Shown: positions 47,511-55,508 of the stretch, in pieces
Position numbering within the stretch: the first letter of the stretch is position 1
Layout: each line of letters opens with the position of its first letter
IMG/VR virus record: IMGVR_UViG_3300042691_038651
Location: 1 to 64,000 of that record
Length of the DNA stretch: 64,000 nucleotides
Strand: one strand, 5' to 3'
Origin: a virus
Position numbers and translations under genes: made by a program
Notes under the pieces: model-generated
Told to the model about the DNA's origin: nothing
Database searches by the model: none
The model's input: the letters and a program-made list of their open reading frames with translations, nothing else

Positions 47511-48260
47511 ATGGAAAAAGTAACACTGAAAGTAAAGTCAGCTTCCGAGTTTACCAACTTCTTGAAGCGATTCTCGCCAATCGAAAGCACGTTATTGCTC
47601 GAAATCGAGAACGGGTATTTGAAAGCCAAAACCCACACACCTGAGCGCAGCGTAGTAAAATCTTCCAAGATCGACATGAGTCAGATCTTCGACATGGAAG
47701 GCGTAATTACAACTGGCCAAAACATCCTGTTTGGAATCTTCAGCGTCGACAAATTGACTGAAGCGTTCAAACACTTCTCTGAGACTGATGTAGAATTTAC
47801 ATTGTCTTATGAAAACACCACTGATGGAATGGTTGGTACTGAGGTAATTCTATCAAGTCCAAGCTTAACAATCAACTTCCAATGCGCAAGCTTGAGATTG
47901 TTTACGCACATCACTGATGAAATGATGGACCGCATCAGCAACACCGAAGCTGCTCCAATCAACTTTGTTCTTACTAAAGAACATCAGAAAAGAATCTCTT
48001 CAATCTCAACTATCGACAGCGACCACAAGCTTTTGACAGTCAATGTTAAAGAAGGAAATGTAAACGTAACTGGAAGAAGTTACGATCTTTCCCTAATGAG
48101 CATCGACGATAAAGCTGCTGATGATGTATCAATTTCAATTTACAAGAACCAATTTAGCTTCTTGGATCGCGAGGATGCTGTGGCTCACTTATCAGGTGAC
48201 CGTATCGTATTTTCTTCAATTGAAACTGAAACAAAGACAATCATCGGCAAAGCAGAGTAA
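47511..48260 (+). CDS. 45: sliding clamp, gp45-like
   Basis: The 249-residue protein (T4 gp45 has 228) has the clamp pattern of repeated strand-rich halves: TLKVKSASEFTNFLKRFSPI, then LLEIENGYLKAKTHTPERSV, and a second half with NFVLTKEHQKRISSISTIDS. It encircles DNA and holds the polymerase to the template and also mobilises late transcription in T4 with gp55. It is directly followed by the C-terminal polymerase gene. Clamp loader genes (gp44/62) are not seen in the window. Confidence 0.8.
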   Translation: MEKVTLKVKSASEFTNFLKRFSPIESTLLLEIENGYLKAKTHTPERSVVKSSKIDMSQIFDMEGVITTGQNILFGIFSVDKLTEAFKHFSETDVEFTLSYENTTDGMVGTEVILSSPSLTINFQCASLRLFTHITDEMMDRISNTEAAPINFVLTKEHQKRISSISTIDSDHKLLTVNVKEGNVNVTGRSYDLSLMSIDDKAADDVSISIYKNQFSFLDREDAVAHLSGDRIVFSSIETETKTIIGKAE

Positions 48261-49445
48261 ATGGTGAGTACATACAAACATTGTCAAATTGACCCAAAGA
48301 CCGCATCAAGGGATGAGATCCTGGCTGAAATTGCCAGGCTCAATGCCCTGATGAATGAGAAGGGTAATGAGGAACAGGCAATCAAGATCTTCATTAACTC
48401 TATCTATGGTGCAACGGCTTCACCCTACTTTGTTGGTTACAACGTTCGGGTAGCGGAAGCTATTACGCTTCAGGGACAGGACATCATTAAGTTTGTATCA
48501 AAAACCATCAACCGTTACTTTCATGAATTTTGGCATCGTGATACTGAGCTTCATACCAAGCTGGGTATCACGAAAGTCGAAAAGGTAAAAGATGAAGTAA
48601 CAATCTACGGCGACACCGACTCCGCCTATGTATCGTTCCAGGAGCCTCTCTTTGGTTCAGATTGGAAAGGCGAGGATCCCACTGAATTTGTACTTGGCGT
48701 TTACAACCACCGTCTAAAAGACTACCTCAAAAAGGCTTTTGATAAATATGGCCAAATGTGGGGTACGGAAAACATTCAGGATTTGGAAATGGAAACCATC
48801 TCATATTCCGCAATCTTCCTTCGCAAGAAGAAGTATGTATTGGATTTGCGATGGAAAGATCCTGGCGTATTCTTTGAACCACAGTCCAAGATCAAGGCCA
48901 AAGGCGTGGAAATTGCACAGTCATCCACACCAAGTTTCATTCGTCTCAGAATGAAAAAGCTCTTGGAGTATATTTTCAGGGAAAAAGACAAACTGAACCT
49001 TCGCACTTTTGCAGATCTTCTTAAAGAAGAAAAGCGGGCGTTCACCGTAGAAAACATCGAAAACGTAGCATTCTCATCATCCATCAGCGATTATGAAAAA
49101 GGCATTTCCGATGACCGTAAAAAGTTGGTGATTAATGCACACTGTCCGATACACGTCCGGGCCGCAGGTTACCACAACTACTTGCTCAACAATTCAAAGT
49201 GGAAGAACAAGTATCAACTCATCAAATCAGGAGACAAAGTTCGTTATTACTACGCAAAAGCCGAACGCGGCGAAGAAAATGTATTTGCATTCCTGCCCGG
49301 TAACTTCCCGGTAGAACTGGCACCTGCTGTAGATTATGATACTCAATTTTCAAAAGGATTGATTGAACCTCTAAACCGGTTTATCTCGGCTATTGGTCTT
49401 CCTCCAATCTCTTCTGAAATCATTGTTCGAACACAACTCTTCTAA
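48261..49445 (+). CDS. 43B: DNA polymerase B, C-terminal part (motifs B and C), gp43B-like
   Basis: The 394-residue protein starts one base after the clamp gene. A short helix (PKTASRDEILAEIARLNALM) leads into motif B (KIFINSIYGATASPYFVGYN, around 42-61) and motif C (IYGDTDSAYVS, around 112-122) with catalytic Asp. The C-terminal thumb follows, ending in V-R-T-Q-L-F, a probable clamp-binding end. It complements the 33820 gene, which holds exonuclease and motif A. The break falls in the finger domain. Both halves must associate to make an active enzyme. No intein or intron is seen near either end. Confidence 0.9.
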   Translation: MVSTYKHCQIDPKTASRDEILAEIARLNALMNEKGNEEQAIKIFINSIYGATASPYFVGYNVRVAEAITLQGQDIIKFVSKTINRYFHEFWHRDTELHTKLGITKVEKVKDEVTIYGDTDSAYVSFQEPLFGSDWKGEDPTEFVLGVYNHRLKDYLKKAFDKYGQMWGTENIQDLEMETISYSAIFLRKKKYVLDLRWKDPGVFFEPQSKIKAKGVEIAQSSTPSFIRLRMKKLLEYIFREKDKLNLRTFADLLKEEKRAFTVENIENVAFSSSISDYEKGISDDRKKLVINAHCPIHVRAAGYHNYLLNNSKWKNKYQLIKSGDKVRYYYAKAERGEENVFAFLPGNFPVELAPAVDYDTQFSKGLIEPLNRFISAIGLPPISSEIIVRTQLF

Positions 49446-49460
49446 AATAAAGTAAAACAA

Positions 49461-50693
49461 ATGGCAAAAGAATTCTCTTTCAATGATCTCGACGAACAGC
49501 TCACCAAGATTAGTCCTAAAGGCTCTGTAATCTCCGCAAACTCTTACTCAAGAATTGACGAATGGATTAGCACGGGTAACTACCTGCTTAATGCACAATT
49601 AAGCGGTTCGCTCTTTGGTGGCATTCCAAACAGTCGTTCAATCTGCTTGGCCGGTGAATCCGGAACAGGCAAAACTTTCTTGGCTCTCAACATCTGTCGC
49701 GAGGCTCAACTCATGGGTTACAATATCATCTATTGCGACTCCGAGGCTGCGGTTGACCAGGACGTAATTCAAAACTTTGGCGTGGATCCGGATTCATTCC
49801 GTTACCAACCAGTAAGTACACCACTTGAAGTAAGACAATTTGTTGCACACCTTTGCGACCAATTGAAAAAGGCAAAAGACGCAGGCAAAGCTCTGCCAAA
49901 GGTTATGCTGGTACTCGACTCACTTGGAAACCTGGCCACTACAAAGGAACGTGCTGATGCAATCAGCGGATCCGATAAACGCGATATGACCAAGCAACAA
50001 GAACTTCGTTCATTGTTCCGCGTAATCACAGCTGACTTGGCCGAGCTAAAGATTCCTTTCGTCTTTACCAACCACACATATGCAACCATCGGTTCATACG
50101 TACCTGGCCAAACAATCTCAGGTGGTGGTGGCGCAATCTATAACGCGTCAGTTATTCTACAGCTTTCTAAGGCTGGATTGAAGGAAGATGGTACCAATAA
50201 GACTGGTATCATTGTAACCTCTAAACCCGCAAAGAATCGTTTTGCTCGTCCGCTTCCTATCAAGTTTCACATCAGTTTCTACAAAGGTATGAATCCCTAT
50301 GTTGGTCTTGAACAATTCCTTAGCTGGAAAAATTGTGGAGTTCAACGTGGTAAGTTGCTTACTGAGAAGGAATTCCAAAAGTACTACAAGGAGGACAATC
50401 CAAAGTACCAAGAGGTTCTTGAGACAGAAATCAGCAGAACTGCCGAGGACGGTACAGTTGAAAAGTTCTACCTCGAGGCAAAAGAAACTGCACGAACTAT
50501 CGCAGTTGCTCACCTGTTCGACGTAATCAAGCCACAAGAACTCTTTTCTTCAAAGGTGTTCACCAAGGATATGCTTAAGAAACTGGATGAAAACTTTATC
50601 CAAACAATGTTTAAGCTTCCAAATGTATCCACACTCGGCGACATTGAAAATGACGAAATCTCTGAAATGATATCCGATGAGTCTGAAGATTGA
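49461..50693 (+). CDS. uvsX: UvsX/RecA-like recombinase
   Basis: The 410-residue RecA-fold ATPase has Walker A G-E-S-G-T-G-K-T (65-72), the catalytic Glu region (YCDSEAAVD), Walker B (VMLVLDSLGNL), and L1/L2-like loops (SDKRDMTKQQELRSLF; GGGGAIYNAS). It forms filaments on ssDNA and exchanges strands for recombination-dependent replication. UvsY-like and gp32-like partners are encoded at 9057 and 6897. Size is close to T4 UvsX (391). Confidence 0.9.
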   Translation: MAKEFSFNDLDEQLTKISPKGSVISANSYSRIDEWISTGNYLLNAQLSGSLFGGIPNSRSICLAGESGTGKTFLALNICREAQLMGYNIIYCDSEAAVDQDVIQNFGVDPDSFRYQPVSTPLEVRQFVAHLCDQLKKAKDAGKALPKVMLVLDSLGNLATTKERADAISGSDKRDMTKQQELRSLFRVITADLAELKIPFVFTNHTYATIGSYVPGQTISGGGGAIYNASVILQLSKAGLKEDGTNKTGIIVTSKPAKNRFARPLPIKFHISFYKGMNPYVGLEQFLSWKNCGVQRGKLLTEKEFQKYYKEDNPKYQEVLETEISRTAEDGTVEKFYLEAKETARTIAVAHLFDVIKPQELFSSKVFTKDMLKKLDENFIQTMFKLPNVSTLGDIENDEISEMISDESED

Positions 50694-50979
50694 TAGAAAA
50701 AGGCTTCCTGCCAAGTATGCATTGGAGGTCTACAAAATGGTTGATGGCTATCCGTCAACCATTGATCTTTTATATGAGGTTGTAACTATATTGGAGGAGC
50801 GTAAAGCTCTGGAAGAAAAGTTCACAGCAAAATCTATGATGCGTGAAGTAAGCGTTAGGGTTGATGATAAAGATCTGGAAGATAGCATGGACGAAATGGT
50901 AGTAGAAGGATGGCTCCGAAGAGTCGATGATGGTTACCAATTAGCCAAACATCCGTGGGAAACCAATGACAAACCGTGA
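50677..50979 (+). CDS. small hypothetical protein, possible winged helix
   Basis: The 100-residue protein overlaps UvsX by 17 bases. Helices (YKMVDGYPSTIDLLYEVVTI; MREVSVRVDDKDLEDSMDEM) and a basic end with W-L-R-R-V-D-D-G-Y resemble a small winged-helix domain. It lies between recombinase and helicase genes. Function unknown. Confidence 0.6.
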   Translation: MSLKIDRKRLPAKYALEVYKMVDGYPSTIDLLYEVVTILEERKALEEKFTAKSMMREVSVRVDDKDLEDSMDEMVVEGWLRRVDDGYQLAKHPWETNDKP

Positions 50980-50985
50980 ATATAA
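50977..50985 (+). promoter_or_regulatory. TGAATATAA motif directly before helicase start
   Basis: TGAATATAACTTAATATG overlaps the preceding stop codon and ends only six bases before the helicase ATG at 50992. If it is a -10 type element, transcription would begin at about the start codon, giving a leaderless message. Confidence 0.45.
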
Positions 50986-50991
50986 CTTAAT

Positions 50992-52293
50992 ATGACATCT
51001 ACCCACTTAGAAAAAATCTTCTTTCATTACCTACAGGCAAACCGTGAATTGCAAGGTATTGTAGAACCACGCTTTTTTGAATCTACTCTGATTCGAAAGG
51101 TATACGAACTCTCTCGTGAGTTCTCACAAAAGTACAGCGACGCTCCAACTCGCAACCAAATCTTGGAAATTGCCAAGATGAAAAACATGGAGGAGGACGT
51201 CACAGAAACTGCTCTAGTTCCGCTGTACGACATCAACCTTTCCGAATACGAGGAAGAGTGGTTGAAGGAAACTGCTGAGTCATGGATTGAATACAAGAAT
51301 CTTGATACTTCAATCTTCGATGTCATCAACTACTTAAAAACTACCAAGGTTTCTGCGGAAAACATCAAGGATGTGGTAGAAAAAGTAAAAGGAATTGTCA
51401 ATGACAGGAACTCAATCGAGTTTGGTTTTGATGAAGGCCTTGACTTTTTCAATCCAGATTCACACATACAGCCGACCAACGATACCTTTTCTACCGGCTA
51501 TAACTACATCGACCTGGTTCTAGGTGGCGGTTTCTATTCCAAAGCTCTTTTCTGTTTTATTGGCGAAATGAAGATTGGTAAGTCAATTTGGCTTGCTAAT
51601 TTGGCTGCCAATAGCGTCCGCCAAGGTTTCAATACCGCAGTCATCTCTCTCGAGATGCGAGACAGAAAACTTATCAAACGTCTAGGCGCAAACCTTCTTG
51701 GTATTTCCATGCGAGATTACGGAAATGCTGCAACTGATAAAGTTGCGATGAAGAAAAAGCTTGGCAATATGGGATACGATAGTTTGGTTATGCCAGGTAA
51801 ACTCTTCGTAAAAGAATTCCCAACATCTTCAGCAGGCGTACCTGATATCGAAAAGTATCTCAAGAAAATGGAGGAAACCAAAGGCATAAAGTTCAAGGTA
51901 GTGGTTCTCGACTACATCAATATTTTGAAGAACTGGCGGAATCCAAATACTGAGAATATGTACATGAAGATCAAACAAATTGCCGAAGACCTTCGGGCGA
52001 TGGCAATGCGTAATGATTGGGCGATAGTAACTGCTACACAGGTCAACCGCTCGGGTTTTGGAAGTACCGACTTAAGTATTACAAACATTTCCGAATCTGC
52101 TGCGTTAGGCCACACGGTGGATGCAATGTTTGGTATCATCCAGGATGAAATTATGCACGCCAACCGCGAATATACCCTAAAGTTGCTAGCCAACCGTGAT
52201 GATGGCTATAAAAATAGCAGAAAGAAATTCAACATTGACTATGACTATATGCGCATCACTGAGGATACAACAACTGAAATAATAACCGAATAA
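50992..52293 (+). CDS. 41: replicative DNA helicase, gp41/DnaB-like
   Basis: The 433-residue protein has an N-terminal helical domain and a RecA-type motor: Walker A-like G-E-M-K-I-G-K-S (around 190), the DnaB motif VISLEMRDRKLIKRLG, Walker B (KVVVLDYINIL), and motif H4 (WAIVTATQVNRSG). It unwinds the lagging-strand template as a hexamer with the gp61-like primase. T4 gp41 is 475 residues. Confidence 0.88.
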   Translation: MTSTHLEKIFFHYLQANRELQGIVEPRFFESTLIRKVYELSREFSQKYSDAPTRNQILEIAKMKNMEEDVTETALVPLYDINLSEYEEEWLKETAESWIEYKNLDTSIFDVINYLKTTKVSAENIKDVVEKVKGIVNDRNSIEFGFDEGLDFFNPDSHIQPTNDTFSTGYNYIDLVLGGGFYSKALFCFIGEMKIGKSIWLANLAANSVRQGFNTAVISLEMRDRKLIKRLGANLLGISMRDYGNAATDKVAMKKKLGNMGYDSLVMPGKLFVKEFPTSSAGVPDIEKYLKKMEETKGIKFKVVVLDYINILKNWRNPNTENMYMKIKQIAEDLRAMAMRNDWAIVTATQVNRSGFGSTDLSITNISESAALGHTVDAMFGIIQDEIMHANREYTLKLLANRDDGYKNSRKKFNIDYDYMRITEDTTTEIITE

Positions 52294-52294
52294 C

Positions 52295-52720
52295 ATGGCA
52301 AAAGAAGACAAAATCTTTAACAACCGGTACAACACTGGTGAAATCAGCTACGAGCCGTTTCCCAAAATGCGTATCGATCTGCCTGAGAACTTCGACATAT
52401 TGGAAGAATATCAAGCTCACGAGCTACAAAAAGTATTGCTGGAAATCTTCCAAGCTGCTCCATTTTTTGAAACGCTTACCAATAATCGCAAAGTTCCCAA
52501 AGGCGAATCTTGCAAAATCTTCTATCACTTTGAAGATGAACTAAATAAAAGAGCGGATATGCGACTGATGGATAAGTTCATCATAGTAGCCGACTTTATG
52601 GAAATGAGTTACGAAGTACTCTACAAAGAAATCAGTATCAAACACAAAGAAACTCTTCTCAAAGAAATGGACGACGAATACGGCATATTCAAGAAGAGAA
52701 ACATACACAGATTGTTCTAA
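52295..52720 (+). CDS. conserved hypothetical protein between helicase and gp47
   Basis: The 141-residue, acidic helical protein starts one base after the helicase stop and overlaps the gp47-like gene by one base. It contains PFPKMRIDLPENFDILEEYQ and a Lys/Glu-rich end (GIFKKRNIHRLF). Helicase loader or accessory roles fit the position but no gp59 similarity is visible. Confidence 0.6.
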   Translation: MAKEDKIFNNRYNTGEISYEPFPKMRIDLPENFDILEEYQAHELQKVLLEIFQAAPFFETLTNNRKVPKGESCKIFYHFEDELNKRADMRLMDKFIIVADFMEMSYEVLYKEISIKHKETLLKEMDDEYGIFKKRNIHRLF

Positions 52721-53808
52721 TGAAAATTGACGCAAAAAGAATTTGGCTAGTTAGTGATACCCATCTGGGTGTCAGGTCCAACTCGAGAGAGTGGATGGAT
52801 AACATTGAGTCGTACTTCCGTGAATTCTTTATGCCCACAATTAAGAAGCATTATCAGCCTGGAGATGTGGTGGTACACTGCGGCGATGTATTTGATTCGC
52901 GGCAGTCCATCAACCTCTACATCATGAACAAAGGAATTTCCATTTTCGAAGACTTGGCAGAAATCTTGCCGGTCTATATGATTATTGGAAACCATGACAT
53001 CTTTATGAAGAGTTCAAATGAAATCAATTCGTTGAAAGTCTTCAAGAACAGCAAGAACATTACCATTTTTGAGGAACCGCAAAAGGTAAAGTTTGGTCCA
53101 CGGACTGCTCTAATGATGCCGTGGCGAGAAAATCACCACGCGGAAGCTGAGGTGCTTAACGACCCAGCCAATTTTGCTGACCTGGTATTTTGTCACACTG
53201 ATGTAAAAGGCTTTACTTTTAACAAGATGCAGAGAATTGAAGACGGTAATGATGCTGACACATATGAAAAGTATCAACGCGTCTACTCAGGGCATATTCA
53301 CTGGGCACAGAAGTTTAAGAACATACGAATGCTGGGTTCTCCTTATCAGCTCACGAGAAGCGATAACGGAAATACCAAAAGCATTTGGCTGCTTGACCTG
53401 GAAACTCTAGAAGAAACCCAGTTTGAAAACACGCATTCTCCAAAGTTTGTTCGTTTCAAACTTGATTGGTTGCTGGAACAGCCAATGGAACACATACAGT
53501 CTCTGTTTGAAAACAATTATGTAGATATCATGGTTGATGCAACCTGGTCTACATGGTTCCCGTTCTCAATTTTCACAGAGGCGTTTACAGGCTATCGCAA
53601 AATCAACTACATCATTACTACCACTGATTCAGAATCAGAAGATGGCGATCTACCAGTAGAAAATGAGGAAATCAATCTCCTGAAAATGATTGAGCTTCAT
53701 ATTGAAAGTCTTCCTTACAATGAAGGTTTGAAAGAAAAGCTCACAAAAGTATCAACACAGATCTACAATAAGATCTCACAAAACCTAAGCAGAGGCTCAA
53801 CCGAATGA
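52720..53808 (+). CDS. 47: recombination endonuclease, gp47/Mre11-like
   Basis: The 362-residue calcineurin-type phosphoesterase has the metal motifs in order: D13-T-H15 (LVSDTHLG), G-D-V-F-D, G-N-H-D, F-C-H-T-D, and S-G-H-I-H (YSGHIHWAQ). It pairs with the gp46-like ATPase in the next gene to resect double-strand breaks and host DNA. The two genes overlap by four bases. Confidence 0.92.
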   Translation: MKIDAKRIWLVSDTHLGVRSNSREWMDNIESYFREFFMPTIKKHYQPGDVVVHCGDVFDSRQSINLYIMNKGISIFEDLAEILPVYMIIGNHDIFMKSSNEINSLKVFKNSKNITIFEEPQKVKFGPRTALMMPWRENHHAEAEVLNDPANFADLVFCHTDVKGFTFNKMQRIEDGNDADTYEKYQRVYSGHIHWAQKFKNIRMLGSPYQLTRSDNGNTKSIWLLDLETLEETQFENTHSPKFVRFKLDWLLEQPMEHIQSLFENNYVDIMVDATWSTWFPFSIFTEAFTGYRKINYIITTTDSESEDGDLPVENEEINLLKMIELHIESLPYNEGLKEKLTKVSTQIYNKISQNLSRGSTE

Positions 53809-55481
53809 AGATAAAAAGCATAGAGTGGAAAAACTTTAACTCGTACGGAAACCGTATGCAGAAAATTGCATTTGATGCAAATCAAGGCGCATTTTATGTA
53901 GTGACGGGACATAACGGCGCAGGTAAGTCTACTATCTCAGACGTCATCAAATATGGATTGTACGGAAGACTCGATAACAAGAAAAACCGTGACATTCCAA
54001 ACCGCTTCAACGGAAATATGTTTGTCCGTGTAGTGGTAGAAAAAATGCCAGGTGTTGAGGCAACCATTGAACGTGGATTGGCCCCAAACTTCTTTAGGCT
54101 TTACATCAACGGCAAGGAATATGACCAGGCCGGTAAAAGAAATGTACAAGACTACCTTGAAGAGGAAATCTTGGGAATGCCATACTACATTTTCAACAAC
54201 ATCGTTTCACTCTCAATCAATGACTTTAAGTCATTCCTGGGAATGAGCCCGGCAGACAAGCGCCAAATCATTGATAAGCTATTTGGATTGGAAATGCTTG
54301 CTCACCTACGTTGGTATGTGAAAGAGCACCTCAAAGGAATCCGTGAAGGCATTTCCAATGTGGAAACTGAGATTGCCGTTTTGGAACGCACAATTGAAAA
54401 GTCCAACTCGGAATTAGAACTTCTATATGAAAAACTTAAGTCAGCTGATGAAGAAAAGAAAGTTCAGCTTATTGAAGGTATTCAAAAAGTTCAAGGATAC
54501 ATTGCCGAGGCTGACAAACGCCTGAGTGAAATTGAGGAAAAAGATGGATCCCTACGAGATGCACTACGGGAATGGAATAAAAAACTTACAGACAAGCAGT
54601 ATGAGTTAAGAGCAAAACGCGAAAAGGACTCCCTCTACAAAAATGATTGCTGTCCTACCTGTGGTTCTGACCTGCACACCGACTATCACAAAACCTTAAT
54701 GGAGGAAAACGCCGAAGAAATCAAAATGATTGAAGGTGAACTTGTTTCTATCAAGGAGTCTGTGAAAACTCTGGAAGAAAACGGTAAGAAGATAACCGAG
54801 ATTCGTACCGACCTCAGTGGAAAGAAATCTGCGGCCAAGCAAAAAATAGCAACTCTGCAAAGAGACCTAAGTCTCCTGTCCGATGATGATGTAAAGGATG
54901 AGCAAACCGGTTCTCTGAAAAGCATTATCGATGATTCCGAAACCAAGAAAATTGATGCTTTAAAGAAGAAGGACGAAGAAGAGAAGAAATCAAACTTCTA
55001 CAAAATCATTGAAGAGATATTTGGCGACCGTGGCGTAAAACTGTCTGCTATCAAAAGAATTGTACCAGTGCTCAATCAGGAAATACGCAAAGTTTTGAAA
55101 GAATTGAACGTGGACTACCGTGTATCTTTTGAGGAAGACTTCAGCGTAAAGATTCTACACATGGGATATGATGTATCGGCTGACCAGCTGAGCACTGGCG
55201 AAAGAAAGAAGATCGACTTTGCTGTAATCATTGCTCTGATTCGCATCATGAAGATTAAGTTTCATGGCCTAAACCTCATCTTCCTAGATGAAATCTTCTC
55301 CTCAATTGATAGCGATGGTATTTGGCACATCCTTAAAGTACTATCCAATGCTTCCAAGGAGCTTGGCCTACATACCTTTGTAATTAACCACAGCAATCTA
55401 CCAACCGAAGTATTTGACTACAGAGTAGAAATTGAGAAGAAAAACGGCTTTTCTGAACTAAATGTTGAGGCAGTAAGCTAA
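53805..55481 (+). CDS. 46: recombination ATPase, gp46/Rad50-like
   Basis: The 558-residue SMC-type protein has Walker A (GHNGAGKST, 35-43), long coiled-coil arms interrupted by a zinc-hook C-P-T-C-G (around 285), the ABC signature L-S-T-G-E-R-K-K (around 463), and Walker B (LIFLDEIFSSID, around 491). Together with gp47 it makes the MR-type exonuclease complex. T4 gp46 is 560 residues. It is the last gene before the structural block. Confidence 0.93.
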   Translation: MKIKSIEWKNFNSYGNRMQKIAFDANQGAFYVVTGHNGAGKSTISDVIKYGLYGRLDNKKNRDIPNRFNGNMFVRVVVEKMPGVEATIERGLAPNFFRLYINGKEYDQAGKRNVQDYLEEEILGMPYYIFNNIVSLSINDFKSFLGMSPADKRQIIDKLFGLEMLAHLRWYVKEHLKGIREGISNVETEIAVLERTIEKSNSELELLYEKLKSADEEKKVQLIEGIQKVQGYIAEADKRLSEIEEKDGSLRDALREWNKKLTDKQYELRAKREKDSLYKNDCCPTCGSDLHTDYHKTLMEENAEEIKMIEGELVSIKESVKTLEENGKKITEIRTDLSGKKSAAKQKIATLQRDLSLLSDDDVKDEQTGSLKSIIDDSETKKIDALKKKDEEEKKSNFYKIIEEIFGDRGVKLSAIKRIVPVLNQEIRKVLKELNVDYRVSFEEDFSVKILHMGYDVSADQLSTGERKKIDFAVIIALIRIMKIKFHGLNLIFLDEIFSSIDSDGIWHILKVLSNASKELGLHTFVINHSNLPTEVFDYRVEIEKKNGFSELNVEAVS

Positions 55482-55490
55482 GATATATAG
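55482..55490 (+). promoter_or_regulatory. candidate late promoter, GATATATAG motif
   Basis: GATATATAGTAAAACAAAAC overlaps the gp46 stop region and ends 18 bases before the GTG at 55509, marking the switch to structural genes. Confidence 0.55.
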
Positions 55491-55508
55491 TAAAACAAAA
55501 CAACCTTA

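Noticed and set aside
35194-48260. Intron, intein or homing endonuclease between the polymerase halves
   Set aside because: The 13 kb between them are ordinary phage genes; no LAGLIDADG, GIY-YIG or HNH motif and no splice-type ends were seen.
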